This document shows positions 1 to 8,600 of a DNA stretch of 64,000 nucleotides, piece by piece; positions within the stretch are counted from its first letter, which is position 1; each line of letters begins with the position of its first letter. The DNA lies in NCBI RefSeq assembly GCF_000295935.2, contig NZ_ALWO02000047.1, positions 62,001 to 126,000 of the forward strand, given 5' to 3'. Below the pieces are notes generated by a model that was not told the origin of the DNA, ran no database searches, and saw only the letters and a program-made list of their open reading frames with translations. The translations under genes and the position numbers were made by a program. The stretch is from Indibacter alkaliphilus LW1 (lineage in GTDB: Bacteria > Bacteroidota > Bacteroidia > Cytophagales > Cyclobacteriaceae).

Positions 1-2
1 CG

Positions 3-506
3 ATATACCTTTCGAAGGTAGCGCAGAAAGTCACTCTAGTACATAGAAATGAAACCTTCAGAGGAGCGCCAGACTCTGCAGCTAAGGTATTTGATTTGGC
101 AAACAACGGGAAAATCGACTTGATTCTTTCAGCAAATCTTAAAGAACTTGGTGGAAATGGCCACTTAAATTCTGTAAAGCTGGAAAACAAAAGCAAGGAA
201 GAAATCACCATTGATACGGACTATCTGATACCGCTTTTTGGCTTGAGCCCAAAGCTCGGACCAATTGCAGACTGGGGCTTAAACATAGATAAAAACGCCA
301 TTGAGGTAGATACCAGAGATTATTCTACCGGGGTGGAGAGAATTTATGCGATCGGAGATATCAATACCTATCCAGGCAAACTCAAACTGATCCTTTGTGG
401 ATTCCACGAAGCAGCTATCATGATGCATTCAGCTTTCAAGTATGTTTATCCTGATCAAAAATTAAGTTTTAAATACACCACAGTAAACGGAGTCAACTCA
501 TTTTAA
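3..506 (+). CDS. Ferredoxin-NADP+ reductase, TrxR-like type (C-terminal part)
   Basis: This is the last 167 residues of a thioredoxin-reductase-fold flavoprotein whose start lies before the window; the frame is open from base 3. The piece VFDLANNGKIDLI belongs to the NADP-binding half. The closing FAD-binding signature YAIGDINTYPGK is followed by LILCGFHEAA. No CxxC redox pair is present in the retained part, and the tail resembles TrxR-like ferredoxin-NADP+ reductases rather than TrxB. Enzymes of this family move electrons between NADPH and ferredoxin in the cytoplasm. A 2Fe-2S ferredoxin gene begins 15 bases downstream, so enzyme and electron carrier are probably co-transcribed. A ferredoxin or flavodoxin reductase is likely; the exact partner is inferred from the neighbour. 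Confidence 0.85.
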   Translation: MYLSKVAQKVTLVHRNETFRGAPDSAAKVFDLANNGKIDLILSANLKELGGNGHLNSVKLENKSKEEITIDTDYLIPLFGLSPKLGPIADWGLNIDKNAIEVDTRDYSTGVERIYAIGDINTYPGKLKLILCGFHEAAIMMHSAFKYVYPDQKLSFKYTTVNGVNSF

Positions 507-521
507 TTCACTTTTGATCCA

Positions 522-842
522 ATGGTAAAATTTATTGTAGAGGACCACGATGGCAACCGTCAGGAAATAGAAGCTCCAGACGATATGGGGCTAAGCTTGA
601 TGGAAGTATTAAAAGCTTCAGAATACCCTGTCCTGGCCACATGCGGCGGAATGGCCCTTTGTGCCACTTGTCATGTAGAAGTAATCGAAGGAGAAGATGA
701 ACTTGGTGAAGCCACTGATCCTGAGCTCGACCAGCTTGAAAATCTTCCTGAATATTTCCCAACCAGTCGCCTGGCTTGCCAAGTGAGAATCAGCCCGCTC
801 CTAGAGGGTGCTGTTATCAGGCTTCGAGGAGAAGATAATTGA
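522..842 (+). CDS. 2Fe-2S ferredoxin (adrenodoxin type)
   Basis: A 106-residue electron carrier. The cluster ligands are visible as Cys41, Cys47, Cys50 (C-x5-C-x2-C, CGGMALCATC) and Cys86 (RLACQVR), the arrangement of adrenodoxin/Fdx-type ferredoxins. The length is normal for the family and the protein is acidic, as expected for a docking partner. It follows the reductase gene by 15 bases and is closed by a hairpin terminator, so it is the last gene of that operon. Adrenodoxin-type ferredoxins serve Fe-S assembly or oxygenases. Here the direct neighbour suggests that the reductase encoded upstream feeds it electrons. Confidence 0.92.
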   Translation: MVKFIVEDHDGNRQEIEAPDDMGLSLMEVLKASEYPVLATCGGMALCATCHVEVIEGEDELGEATDPELDQLENLPEYFPTSRLACQVRISPLLEGAVIRLRGEDN

Positions 843-847
843 TAGAA

Positions 848-877
848 AGGCTTCACAGTAATCCGTGAAGCCTTTTT
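848..877. terminator. Hairpin terminator between convergent genes
   Basis: Arms AGGCTTCAC (848-856) and GTGAAGCCT (865-873) pair perfectly over 9 bp and are followed by a T run. It closes the ferredoxin operon on the plus strand and lies just past the end of the convergent histidine kinase gene. Confidence 0.85.
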
Positions 878-2195
878 AACTTTTCGGGAATTTGAAACTT
901 ATTTTAGTGCCTTGACCGGTATTTTCAATTCTTAAATCAAGATTTAAATAAAGAGCAATTTTGAACATAATCTGCAAACCAAATCCAGATCTGTCCTTCT
1001 CAGCGTCTTTTAGAAAAACTACACCCTGCTTTACCTGCTCCAGGATATGTTCAGGAATTCCACTTCCAGTATCTTCGACTTCAACTGCATAATGACCCTG
1101 GACGTATTTTCCTGACAAATGGATTTCACCTCCCTCTTGGGTATACTTGATCGCATTACTAATAGCATTTCTTATCATTATAAGCAACAAAGAATAATTG
1201 CAATTCTCATGCTTATAGGGAGTATTTATAATGATGCTCAAACTCACACCTTTATCCTGAGCAATTCCAGACCAATCTTCATACAGCTCTTCAAGAACTT
1301 CATGGCAAGCTACTGATTCTGTTTTGATGAATTGCGCATTATTCACTTTAGAAATGAGTAACAATGCATTTACTGTTTTTTTCATCTGGGCTATGGTGGC
1401 CTGCATATCCAATAGTTTCCCCATTTGATGATGGTCGAGCCCTTTGATATTGAACATACCCTCGATTTTAGACTGCAATACAGAAATAGGTGTTTTCAGT
1501 TCATGTGAGGCATGTGAAATAAATATCCTTTCTTGATTAAAAGCTTTTTGGATTCTTTTCATCATTTCAGTAATGGATTCATCCAAAACCTCAAATTCAT
1601 TGGTATTTGTCTTCACCTTTTGATATAAAAATTGTTGGGGCTCATTGATTTCAGCCAGCTTTTTTCTGATGATCTGGTGAAAAGGGTTCATGATTTTTTG
1701 GGAAAATTTATAGTCTAGCAAAAATGATAATACCAAAAACATCAATGTGATCCCTACAAAAAGCTTAAAGACTATTTCCTTAAAATCATTAATGGATTGT
1801 AAACTTTTCCCAATTTCCATCAAGTACGCATTGGATCTAACGCTAAAAGTACTTGCCAATACCCTATAGGAAACGGAAGTTTCATCCAGAATTCGCTCTT
1901 CTACAAAAATAGTATCTGAAGCATATTGGAAATCAACTTGTTCTATGAGAATATATTCTTCTTTCAGTAAGTTAAAGCTTCCATATCCGATATCCCTGTT
2001 TTCCTCAGAAATAAAACTTTCAATACCTTCTTCTTCAATAATTTTGATGACTTCAGCTTTTTTCTCAATAAGCTGTCTGTCTGTATTCTGTATAGCCAAA
2101 AAGTCAATCAAAAAAGGACCTGCTACCAAAAAAATCAATAAAAGTAAGCCTTTGGCTATGAAGTTATAGATCAAAAACTTAACGGAAAGTTTCAT
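876..2195 (-). CDS. Sensor histidine kinase
   Basis: A 439-residue membrane histidine kinase. Two membrane segments (about residues 7-34 and 141-163) enclose an extracytoplasmic region of roughly 105 residues without a recognisable domain. The dimerisation/phosphotransfer motif SHASHELKTP puts the phospho-accepting His at 231. The ATPase half shows an N box (NAISNAIKYT), a G1 box (DTGSGIP) and a G2 box (GFGLQIM). The gene starts 6 bases after the response regulator ends and is the last of a three-gene operon (membrane protein, regulator, kinase), so the regulator is its likely partner. The signal is unknown. Confidence 0.93.
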   Translation of the reverse strand: MKLSVKFLIYNFIAKGLLLLIFLVAGPFLIDFLAIQNTDRQLIEKKAEVIKIIEEEGIESFISEENRDIGYGSFNLLKEEYILIEQVDFQYASDTIFVEERILDETSVSYRVLASTFSVRSNAYLMEIGKSLQSINDFKEIVFKLFVGITLMFLVLSFLLDYKFSQKIMNPFHQIIRKKLAEINEPQQFLYQKVKTNTNEFEVLDESITEMMKRIQKAFNQERIFISHASHELKTPISVLQSKIEGMFNIKGLDHHQMGKLLDMQATIAQMKKTVNALLLISKVNNAQFIKTESVACHEVLEELYEDWSGIAQDKGVSLSIIINTPYKHENCNYSLLLIMIRNAISNAIKYTQEGGEIHLSGKYVQGHYAVEVEDTGSGIPEHILEQVKQGVVFLKDAEKDRSGFGLQIMFKIALYLNLDLRIENTGQGTKISFKFPKS

Positions 2196-2201
2196 CAGCG
2201 T

Positions 2202-2876
2202 TTAAATTTTAACTTTATAACCTAGCCCTCTGACAGTTTCCAGCCAATTGATGGAATTGTGGACGCCCAGTTTTTTACGAATGTTTTTGATATGCACATC
2301 AATATAATTGGATTGGTAGTCATCATCTAAATGATCCCCCCAAAGGTGTTCTGCCAGTTGAAATCTATTTAAGACTCTATTTTTATTGATCAGTAAAAAC
2401 TGAAGTAAACTAAACTCCTTGGCAGTAAGCTTAATTTCCTCCTCGCCAAAGAAAACTGATTTCCCGGACAAATCAATGGTGAACCCTTGCAGTTGAATTT
2501 GATCTTTTTTCAATCCCGATTTTCTTCTCAGGATAGCATGCATTCTTGCTTTGAGTTCCAAAAATGAAAAGGGTTTGGAAAGGTAATCATCCGCACCCTC
2601 CTGAAGTCCCTTTACCTTATCATCTACCTCTGTACGTGCTGTAAGAATTATTATAGAAGAACCATCCTGATACTTTGCTATTTCGGGCAACAAATCCAAT
2701 CCATCCCCATCCGGTAAGCCTAGATCCAAAAGAATAAAATCAAAAGGGCTATCCGCCAGTTTTTTGGAAGCATCCAAAAGCGTAAAAGCCAAATCACAGA
2801 TATATCCTTCAGATTCCAAAAAAGTCTTTACCTCTGTGACAAGCTGCTTTTCATCTTCTACCAGGAGTATTCTCAT
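2202..2876 (-). CDS. OmpR/PhoB-family response regulator
   Basis: A 224-residue two-domain regulator. The receiver domain (1-120) has the acidic pocket Glu7-Asp8, phospho-acceptor Asp51 (LLDLGLPDGDG), Thr79 and Lys101 (LSKPF). The C-terminal half is a winged-helix DNA-binding domain (LTAKEFSLLQFLL to WLETVRGLGYKVKI). The start codon overlaps the stop of the upstream outer-membrane-protein gene by 4 bases, and the kinase gene follows 6 bases later, so the three are translated together. It should act as a phosphorylation-dependent transcription factor for the adjacent kinase. Target genes cannot be read from the window. Confidence 0.94.
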   Translation of the reverse strand: MRILLVEDEKQLVTEVKTFLESEGYICDLAFTLLDASKKLADSPFDFILLDLGLPDGDGLDLLPEIAKYQDGSSIIILTARTEVDDKVKGLQEGADDYLSKPFSFLELKARMHAILRRKSGLKKDQIQLQGFTIDLSGKSVFFGEEEIKLTAKEFSLLQFLLINKNRVLNRFQLAEHLWGDHLDDDYQSNYIDVHIKNIRKKLGVHNSINWLETVRGLGYKVKI

Positions 2877-3712
2877 AGCTTACTCTTTTTGGTCCTTTTG
2901 ATTGGAAGTGAATAACTCATTTGGGCACCATAAATAAATCTAGGCCTTGAAAAATCAAATTCCGGAACATTAAACGGTCTTACATATCGTCCAAAAATTT
3001 CGAATTCAAACATCCCACGGGTCAATGTGACCGGCAGAGAAATTTCCATACTCTGAAATTTGAATTTATTGAACTCGCTAAGTTCCTCAGGTTTGATTTC
3101 ATATAATCCCATTAAGTAGAAATTATCCGTTCCTGCCATCAGGGATAATTTTGGTTCGAAAGCAACAGTGATCTTTTTAAAGAGTTTTTGATCAAACTCA
3201 AAATACCTTGAATGGTGGGTTTCAAAAAAGTAATCTATATCTCCATTAAACAACAATTGGTTTTGAAAGCTACTGTATAAAGGGCCCCATTCCCAGCCAA
3301 AAGTACCCTGCAGAAATGCCAGGTTCTGAATCCCGGCAACAGCACTTTCTCCGGCAACCAAGAACTGCGAATAGCTCAAATTTATATCTGTCTTTTCACT
3401 CAAGTCTGTGGCATAGCCTAAGGAAAGTGCATATTGCCAGGGTAGGTTCTCTTCCATGAATTTCAGTGCAGAGAGGTTGACATAGACTCCACCTTGAAAA
3501 TAATACATCATATCGTTGGAAAGTACCGGAATATCCAATCCGAAATCTCTCCCCAAAAATGTGAATGCATTCTGGAACCTAGCGTTGAATATGACAAAGT
3601 CATACACAACAGCTTGATCAGAATCTACTTGCGTAGAATCGTTTGTTTGAGCAAATGAATTGCCCAAAACAGAGAATAAAAACAGTATAAACAGCTGAAC
3701 TCTTTTTTTCAT
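2873..3712 (-). CDS. Putative outer-membrane/secreted protein of a two-component operon
   Basis: A 279-residue protein with a clear signal peptide (charged MKKRVQ, hydrophobic core, cleavage after NSFAQ). The mature part has many alternating aromatic and polar stretches such as LSYSQFLVAG and FEFEIFGRYVRPF, and ends near YGAQMSYSLPIKRTKK, which suggests a small beta-barrel or outer-membrane protein. I do not recognise a named family. It is the first gene of an operon with a response regulator (4-base overlap) and a histidine kinase, so it may be a target or accessory of that system; this role is inferred from position only. Confidence 0.75.
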   Translation of the reverse strand: MKKRVQLFILFLFSVLGNSFAQTNDSTQVDSDQAVVYDFVIFNARFQNAFTFLGRDFGLDIPVLSNDMMYYFQGGVYVNLSALKFMEENLPWQYALSLGYATDLSEKTDINLSYSQFLVAGESAVAGIQNLAFLQGTFGWEWGPLYSSFQNQLLFNGDIDYFFETHHSRYFEFDQKLFKKITVAFEPKLSLMAGTDNFYLMGLYEIKPEELSEFNKFKFQSMEISLPVTLTRGMFEFEIFGRYVRPFNVPEFDFSRPRFIYGAQMSYSLPIKRTKKSKL

Positions 3713-3759
3713 TTGGTCTATAAAGACATTACAAAACTACTATAACCTTTTCCATAGAA

Positions 3760-4227
3760 TCACCCACCACCCGGTCTTCCCGGAGGATTATTAGGTCTGC
3801 CTGGAGGATTGTTGGGTCGTTGTGGTGTAGGTCTATTTGGCCTTACAACAGGAGCATTGGGTCTTGATTGCGGAACATTGACATTTGGCCTGGCTTGAGG
3901 CGGCCCTTGTGGTTTACCCACGCCTTCCGGCCTTCCGGTTGCTCTGCCGGGATTGTTTCCATTATTGGCCCGCTCTGCACTTCTTTCTTTTCCAAAATCT
4001 GAATTTCCCCTAGAAGAATTGGCATTATTGCCTCTCTCTCTATTCAAGGTACTTTTTCTTGCAGCACCCGAAATACTTAAGCCCCTCTCCCTTCCTGCTT
4101 GAGGATCTTGATTGACTTTTTCTGGGGTTTTATTCTGTTCAACCTTATTTGCCGTCTCTTTCTCTGTGGTCTGTCCATAGGCTATTCCAGCCCATACGAC
4201 AAATACCATGATCAAAAACTTTTTCAT
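3760..4227 (-). CDS. Secreted Pro/Asn/Arg-rich low-complexity protein
   Basis: A 155-residue protein with an N-terminal signal peptide ending IAYGQ. The mature chain is basic and low-complexity: an Asn/Arg/Ser-rich middle (NANSSRGNSDFGKERS) and a C-terminal third of Pro-Asn-Arg-Gly repeats ending in the duplicated PNNPPGR unit and a Gly tail. It has no globular domain that I recognise and may be intrinsically disordered and exported. It is transcribed in the same direction as the downstream regulator operon but separated from it by 47 bases. Two inverted repeats lie upstream (4264-4350). Function unknown. Confidence 0.7.
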   Translation of the reverse strand: MKKFLIMVFVVWAGIAYGQTTEKETANKVEQNKTPEKVNQDPQAGRERGLSISGAARKSTLNRERGNNANSSRGNSDFGKERSAERANNGNNPGRATGRPEGVGKPQGPPQARPNVNVPQSRPNAPVVRPNRPTPQRPNNPPGRPNNPPGRPGGG

Positions 4228-4263
4228 AGGTTTCCTTTATTTAGCTTTCAAAGAACGTTATTT

Positions 4264-4350
4264 CCAGAATAAGTGCAAGCCGTTGAATAATTTTTCAATC
4301 TTGACAACTTATTCAGTCTGGAAAAACCATGATATACAATGAATATCATG
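4264..4350. promoter_or_regulatory. Two inverted repeats upstream of the Pro-rich protein gene
   Basis: Within the gap 4228-4409 there is a perfect 8+8 repeat CATGATAT (4328-4335) / ATATCATG (4343-4350) with a 7-base spacer. A wider 8+8 pair also occurs, GAATAAGT (4267-4274) / ACTTATTC (4307-4314), which encloses a smaller TTGA/TCAA pair. They lie 40 to 120 bases ahead of the minus-strand start at 4227. Either could be an operator, or the wider one a transcript hairpin. No clear TAnnTTTG box was found next to them. Confidence 0.35.
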
Positions 4351-4409
4351 AAGCTAAATAAGATATAGAAGATGAAGAGAAAATGAAGAAACGGTATTAT
4401 GATACTTTT

Positions 4410-4541
4410 TTATTTCTTTTTGAAAAGCTTTGTGACAGTTTCTCTGAAATTTTCGAAGGAGTTGATATTCGGCAATATCGGATTGATTAATAAGCCTCCA
4501 CCCATCGGATGAAGCTCTTTCTGCTCCAAATCTGGTTGCAT
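4410..4541 (-). CDS. Possible small protein, 43 residues
   Basis: A short frame on the minus strand, ATG at 4541 and TAA at 4410-4412, begins 27 bases after the stop of the DUF389 gene and fills an otherwise empty gap. The peptide starts MQPDLEQKELHPMGGG, continues with a hydrophobic stretch LLINPILPNI and ends in a basic amphipathic helix-like piece (FRETVTKLFKKK). Composition is protein-like rather than random AT-rich translation. There is no obvious ribosome binding site, which is normal for this phylum. I do not recognise it. It could be the last gene of the mutase/DUF389 transcript or a chance frame. Confidence 0.4.
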   Translation of the reverse strand: MQPDLEQKELHPMGGGLLINPILPNINSFENFRETVTKLFKKK

Positions 4542-4567
4542 TGGGTAAAGCAAAATAAAAATGAAGG

Positions 4568-6454
4568 TTAAAGTTTTACTGCTACAGAAAGTTCCAATTC
4601 TATTTCCTCCCCTAATATCTCCTGTATTTCATTCTTAATTTCTTCCAGTTCAAAAATATCCAAGGGAGATTCTGATACGACCGTCATGGATAATCTCATG
4701 GGGTTCATTTGGATTACCCTAACTGATCTTAATTTACCTTGGGAAATTTCTCTTCCACTTAGTGTCTGGATCAGCTTATTTTCTTTTACCATTTTGGAAA
4801 AACCAAATCCTAAAGGTGCACTGATTAATACCACCAGAATTAGTGAAATCAATAATCCTTTTTTGGCCAACCTAAAAGGGCTGAATCCCAAAAACAAAAA
4901 AGTCAGCGCACCAGCCAATACCATTCCTGCAAGGTTGGTTCCCAAAAGTAATAGGGCTCCAAAAAAAACAGACCAGTCCGCCCAACCTAAACCAATCCCC
5001 GAAACAGAAAGCGGTGGTACCAAAGCAACAGCAATGGCTACTCCCGCAAGAGTCTTGGCAATTTCTTTTTTTGCATGCGCATACGCACCTGCTACTCCTG
5101 AAGCCGCAGCAATTCCCAAATCCAACAAATTGGGCCTGATCCTAGCTACAATTTCATTGTTCACGGTATTTAAAGGTGTAATAAGTGTGATCAAGACAGC
5201 AAACAAATACCCGATAGCCATCCCATAAGCTATCGTCAAAAGGCTATCCTTAATCAAATTTTCGTCTTGCCTCAAAACACCCATTGAAAGTGAAATTATG
5301 GGCGACATCAGTGGCGCCAAAATCATCGCACCGATGATCACAGGAGAAGAATCACCAAAAAGACCAAAAGTTGCAATTATAGTGGACAAAGCCATCAAGA
5401 CCATGTAATTGGTCGTTAATTTGGAATTTTCTCTTAACGCAGAGAAAAGCCATTTGAATTCTTCTGTGGTAGCGTGATTGCTAAAAGGCAGGTTCCGCTT
5501 CAAAAGTTCTCTCTTCAACTCCCCACTTGGAAGGTACTGCACTTTAAAGATCCTTTCCTTTTCTACTTCTTTCTCAGTCTCTAAAAGACTGCCTGGGACA
5601 ATCCCAAGAGCTTTTGCTTTGACTTGTAAATGAATCTTTTTTGCACTGGCTACTATACCATCTGCCGTAAAATCAATCGATACATCACTTTCAATTTTGA
5701 TCTCATCGGTCTTGATATGCGCAACATAAGAGGGTAATAAGCTTTGATTTTTTGATTTGAAAATGCTGTAAAAAGCAAACTTGATGATTTCCCAATAGCT
5801 TTTTGGGGCCAATACTAAGCAGTGTAGCAAACCATCATTTGGATTGGAGTCTTCGATGATCCTTCTGGACAAAATTGAACTCTTCCCATGCTGCACGACC
5901 ACCATGCCTAATGCAGCTGTGTCAATTTTCTTTACTTTGTCAGTGTCAGTATTACATTCAAGGATGTAGGGCTGAAGCCTTAGCTTTTTGAAGGAGCTGA
6001 AAAAATTCTTAATCCGCCCTCCTAATTTGGCAAAAAACCCGTGCTTCACACCGGACCCGTACAAAAGACTGAAGGTGTTTCCAATAATCAGCCTGTTGAG
6101 TACAGGTTCATCGTTGGCATAAAGCATGTCAACTTCAACTACCTCTTCTGTTTCTAAAATATTATCAACCGCTGAACCCAAATCGGAAGACACCCCAAAG
6201 CCCTGCAAGCCTTCCTTCATTTCAGGGTGGGGCAAAAAGCCCACCTTCCAATGATTTTCTATGATATCATCCAAAAACTCCCTGAGCTGTCTGTCCGAAA
6301 GATAGCAAACCAGAAAGTCATCGACAGAAAATTTAAAACTTCTATAGTCCTTATAGGCTACCATGATTTTAAGATTGTTTTCAAAAAGTGGTAAAACCTC
6401 ACTTTCAACCTTTTCAATCAGTGAATCATCATAAATTAACGTTATTGATTTCAT
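4568..6454 (-). CDS. DUF389-family integral membrane protein
   Basis: A 628-residue protein. The first 300 residues are soluble and include a stretch (about 265-290, TADGIVASAKKIHLQVKA) reminiscent of the C-terminal half of lipid-kinase-like proteins. From about residue 345 there is a run of at least six hydrophobic segments rich in Gly/Ala (SSPVIIGAMILAPLMSPIIS; IGLGWADWSVFFGALLLLG), which is the DUF389 core. The soluble C-terminal tail may be regulatory. DUF389 proteins have no firmly established function. The gene follows mutB by 19 bases in the same direction and may share its transcript, although no functional link to mutase is known. Confidence 0.85.
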   Translation of the reverse strand: MKSITLIYDDSLIEKVESEVLPLFENNLKIMVAYKDYRSFKFSVDDFLVCYLSDRQLREFLDDIIENHWKVGFLPHPEMKEGLQGFGVSSDLGSAVDNILETEEVVEVDMLYANDEPVLNRLIIGNTFSLLYGSGVKHGFFAKLGGRIKNFFSSFKKLRLQPYILECNTDTDKVKKIDTAALGMVVVQHGKSSILSRRIIEDSNPNDGLLHCLVLAPKSYWEIIKFAFYSIFKSKNQSLLPSYVAHIKTDEIKIESDVSIDFTADGIVASAKKIHLQVKAKALGIVPGSLLETEKEVEKERIFKVQYLPSGELKRELLKRNLPFSNHATTEEFKWLFSALRENSKLTTNYMVLMALSTIIATFGLFGDSSPVIIGAMILAPLMSPIISLSMGVLRQDENLIKDSLLTIAYGMAIGYLFAVLITLITPLNTVNNEIVARIRPNLLDLGIAAASGVAGAYAHAKKEIAKTLAGVAIAVALVPPLSVSGIGLGWADWSVFFGALLLLGTNLAGMVLAGALTFLFLGFSPFRLAKKGLLISLILVVLISAPLGFGFSKMVKENKLIQTLSGREISQGKLRSVRVIQMNPMRLSMTVVSESPLDIFELEEIKNEIQEILGEEIELELSVAVKL

Positions 6455-6473
6455 GTTAGCCTTTTTTAAAAAA

Positions 6474-8600
6474 TCAACCTGTGTCTTTCATAAGTTGATA
6501 CAAAATATTCTTTGCAGCATTGGAGAGTATTGTTCCCGGCCCAAATACTGCAGCCACTCCGGATTTATACAGAAAATCATAATCCTTTGGTGGAATCACC
6601 CCTCCTGCAATCACCATGATATCCTCTCTGCCCAGTTTTTTAAGCTCTGCAATCAAGGCTGGAACGAGTGTTTTGTGCCCTGCAGCCAATGAAGAGGCTC
6701 CCACAATGTGTACATCATTTTCTACGGCCTGCATGGCTACTTCTTCGGGTGTCTGAAACAAAGGACCTATATCAACATCAAACCCAAGATCTGCAAAACC
6801 TGTTGCGATAACTTTCGCACCTCGGTCATGTCCATCTTGCCCCATTTTAGCCACCATGATCCTGGGCCTTCTCCCTTCTAATTCAGCAAATTGATCTGCA
6901 AGTGCCTTGGCTTCTTGAAAGCCTTGGTCATCTTTTGCCTCTCCGGAATAAACTCCTGAAATAGATTTGACGGTAGCTTTATGCCTTCCAAATTCCTTTT
7001 CCATGGCTGTTGAAATTTCACCTAAAGTAGCTCTTTTCTTAGCAGCATTCACCGCCAATTCCAATAAATTACCTTCACCTGTCCTAGCTGCCAGTGTAAT
7101 TGCTTCAAGAGCTGACTCTACTTCTGCTTGGTTTCGCTCAGCTTTTAATTTTTCCAGTCTCGCAACCTGGGATTTTCTGACCGAATTGTTATCCACCTCC
7201 AAAATTTCAAAGTCTGAAGGCTCGTCTGTCTGATACCTATTGACCCCTACGATGATATCTTTACCACTATCTATTCTTGCCTGCTTTCTTGCCGCAGCTT
7301 CTTCAATCCTCATTTTTGGAATTCCTGCCTCAATGGCTTTGGCCATCCCTCCAAGCCCCTCCACTTCCTCTATAAGCTGCCAGGCTTTATCCACCAATTG
7401 ACTCGTCAGATATTCTACATAGTAGGATCCTCCCCAAGGATCCACGACCTGTGTGATACCCGTTTCTTCCTGAAGATACAGTTGGGTATTTCTTGCAATT
7501 CTGGCAGAAAAATCCGTAGGTAAAGCTATAGCCTCATCAAAAGAATTGGTGTGCAATGATTGGGTATGCCCCAAAGCTGCTGCCATGGCTTCTATCGCTG
7601 TTCTGGTCACATTATTGAATGCGTCCTGCTCAGTAAGAGACCACCCAGAAGTCTGGCAATGCGTCCTAAGCGCCAAAGATTTTGGATTTTTGGGATTAAA
7701 CTGATTGACTATTTTAGCCCAAAGTAACCTGCCAGCACGCATCTTGGCAATTTCCATAAAATGGTTCATCCCAATAGCCCAAAAAAATGAAAGCCTTGGT
7801 GCAAAATCATCTACATCCAAACCAGCTTTCACACCGGTTCTCAAATATTCCAAGCCATCAGCCAGCGTATAAGCCAATTCCAATTCAGCGGTTGCACCTG
7901 CTTCCTGCATGTGATAGCCGGAGATTGAAATGGAATTAAATTTCGGCATTTTCAGAGAAGTATATTCAAAAATATCTGCTATGATCCTCATGGAAGGCAA
8001 GGGTGGATAGATATAGGTGTTCCTCACCATAAATTCCTTCAAAATATCATTCTGTATGGTTCCGCTCAACTGCTCTGCATTGACACCCTGCTCCTCAGCA
8101 GCTACAATATAAAACGCCAAAATAGGAATCACTGCTCCATTCATGGTCATGGATACTGACATTTGATCCAATGGAATTCCGTCAAAAAGGGTTTTCATAT
8201 CCAACACAGAATCAATAGCCACACCTGCCTTCCCCACATCTCCTACAACTCTTGGATGATCAGAATCATATCCTCTATGAGTAGCCAAATCAAATGCAAC
8301 AGAAAGTCCCTTTTGCCCTGCTGCAAGATTTCTTCTGTAAAAAGCATTGGATTCTTCCGCTGTTGAAAACCCTGCATACTGCCTTACAGTCCAAGGCCGC
8401 ATAATGTACATAGTGCTGTATGGGCCTCTAAGGTAGGGAGGAACTCCTGCACCAAAACGCAAATGTCCCAGCCCCATTATATGCTCAGCATTTAATAATG
8501 GTGGAACATTGATTTTTTCAGCTGACTCCCATTTTTCGGAAAATCCCTGTGGCTCCTGCGGGGGAATATTTATGCTCATTTTATTGATGTCAGGTCTCAT
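6474..8600 (-). CDS. mutB: Methylmalonyl-CoA mutase, large (catalytic) subunit
   Basis: 708 residues, the usual length of the catalytic subunit. It interconverts succinyl-CoA and (R)-methylmalonyl-CoA using adenosylcobalamin. The TIM-barrel part carries [18 protein letters not shown] and GGSYYVE-type motifs. The C-terminal cobalamin-binding domain has the lower-ligand motif D589-G-H591-D-R-G594 and the downstream VIAGGVIP stretch. Its start overlaps the end of mutA by 4 bases, so the two subunits are translationally coupled into a heterodimer. The chaperone gene meaB is about 5.5 kb away on the same strand and looks damaged. The enzyme links propionate and odd-chain or branched-chain catabolism to succinyl-CoA (sucD lies further along). 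Confidence 0.97.
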   Translation of the reverse strand: MRPDINKMSINIPPQEPQGFSEKWESAEKINVPPLLNAEHIMGLGHLRFGAGVPPYLRGPYSTMYIMRPWTVRQYAGFSTAEESNAFYRRNLAAGQKGLSVAFDLATHRGYDSDHPRVVGDVGKAGVAIDSVLDMKTLFDGIPLDQMSVSMTMNGAVIPILAFYIVAAEEQGVNAEQLSGTIQNDILKEFMVRNTYIYPPLPSMRIIADIFEYTSLKMPKFNSISISGYHMQEAGATAELELAYTLADGLEYLRTGVKAGLDVDDFAPRLSFFWAIGMNHFMEIAKMRAGRLLWAKIVNQFNPKNPKSLALRTHCQTSGWSLTEQDAFNNVTRTAIEAMAAALGHTQSLHTNSFDEAIALPTDFSARIARNTQLYLQEETGITQVVDPWGGSYYVEYLTSQLVDKAWQLIEEVEGLGGMAKAIEAGIPKMRIEEAAARKQARIDSGKDIIVGVNRYQTDEPSDFEILEVDNNSVRKSQVARLEKLKAERNQAEVESALEAITLAARTGEGNLLELAVNAAKKRATLGEISTAMEKEFGRHKATVKSISGVYSGEAKDDQGFQEAKALADQFAELEGRRPRIMVAKMGQDGHDRGAKVIATGFADLGFDVDIGPLFQTPEEVAMQAVENDVHIVGASSLAAGHKTLVPALIAELKKLGREDIMVIAGGVIPPKDYDFLYKSGVAAVFGPGTILSNAAKNILYQLMKDTG

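Noticed and set aside
4686-5228. A 180-residue plus-strand frame inside the DUF389 gene
   Set aside because: It is antisense to membrane helices of a clear gene, with no start context or family; a shadow.
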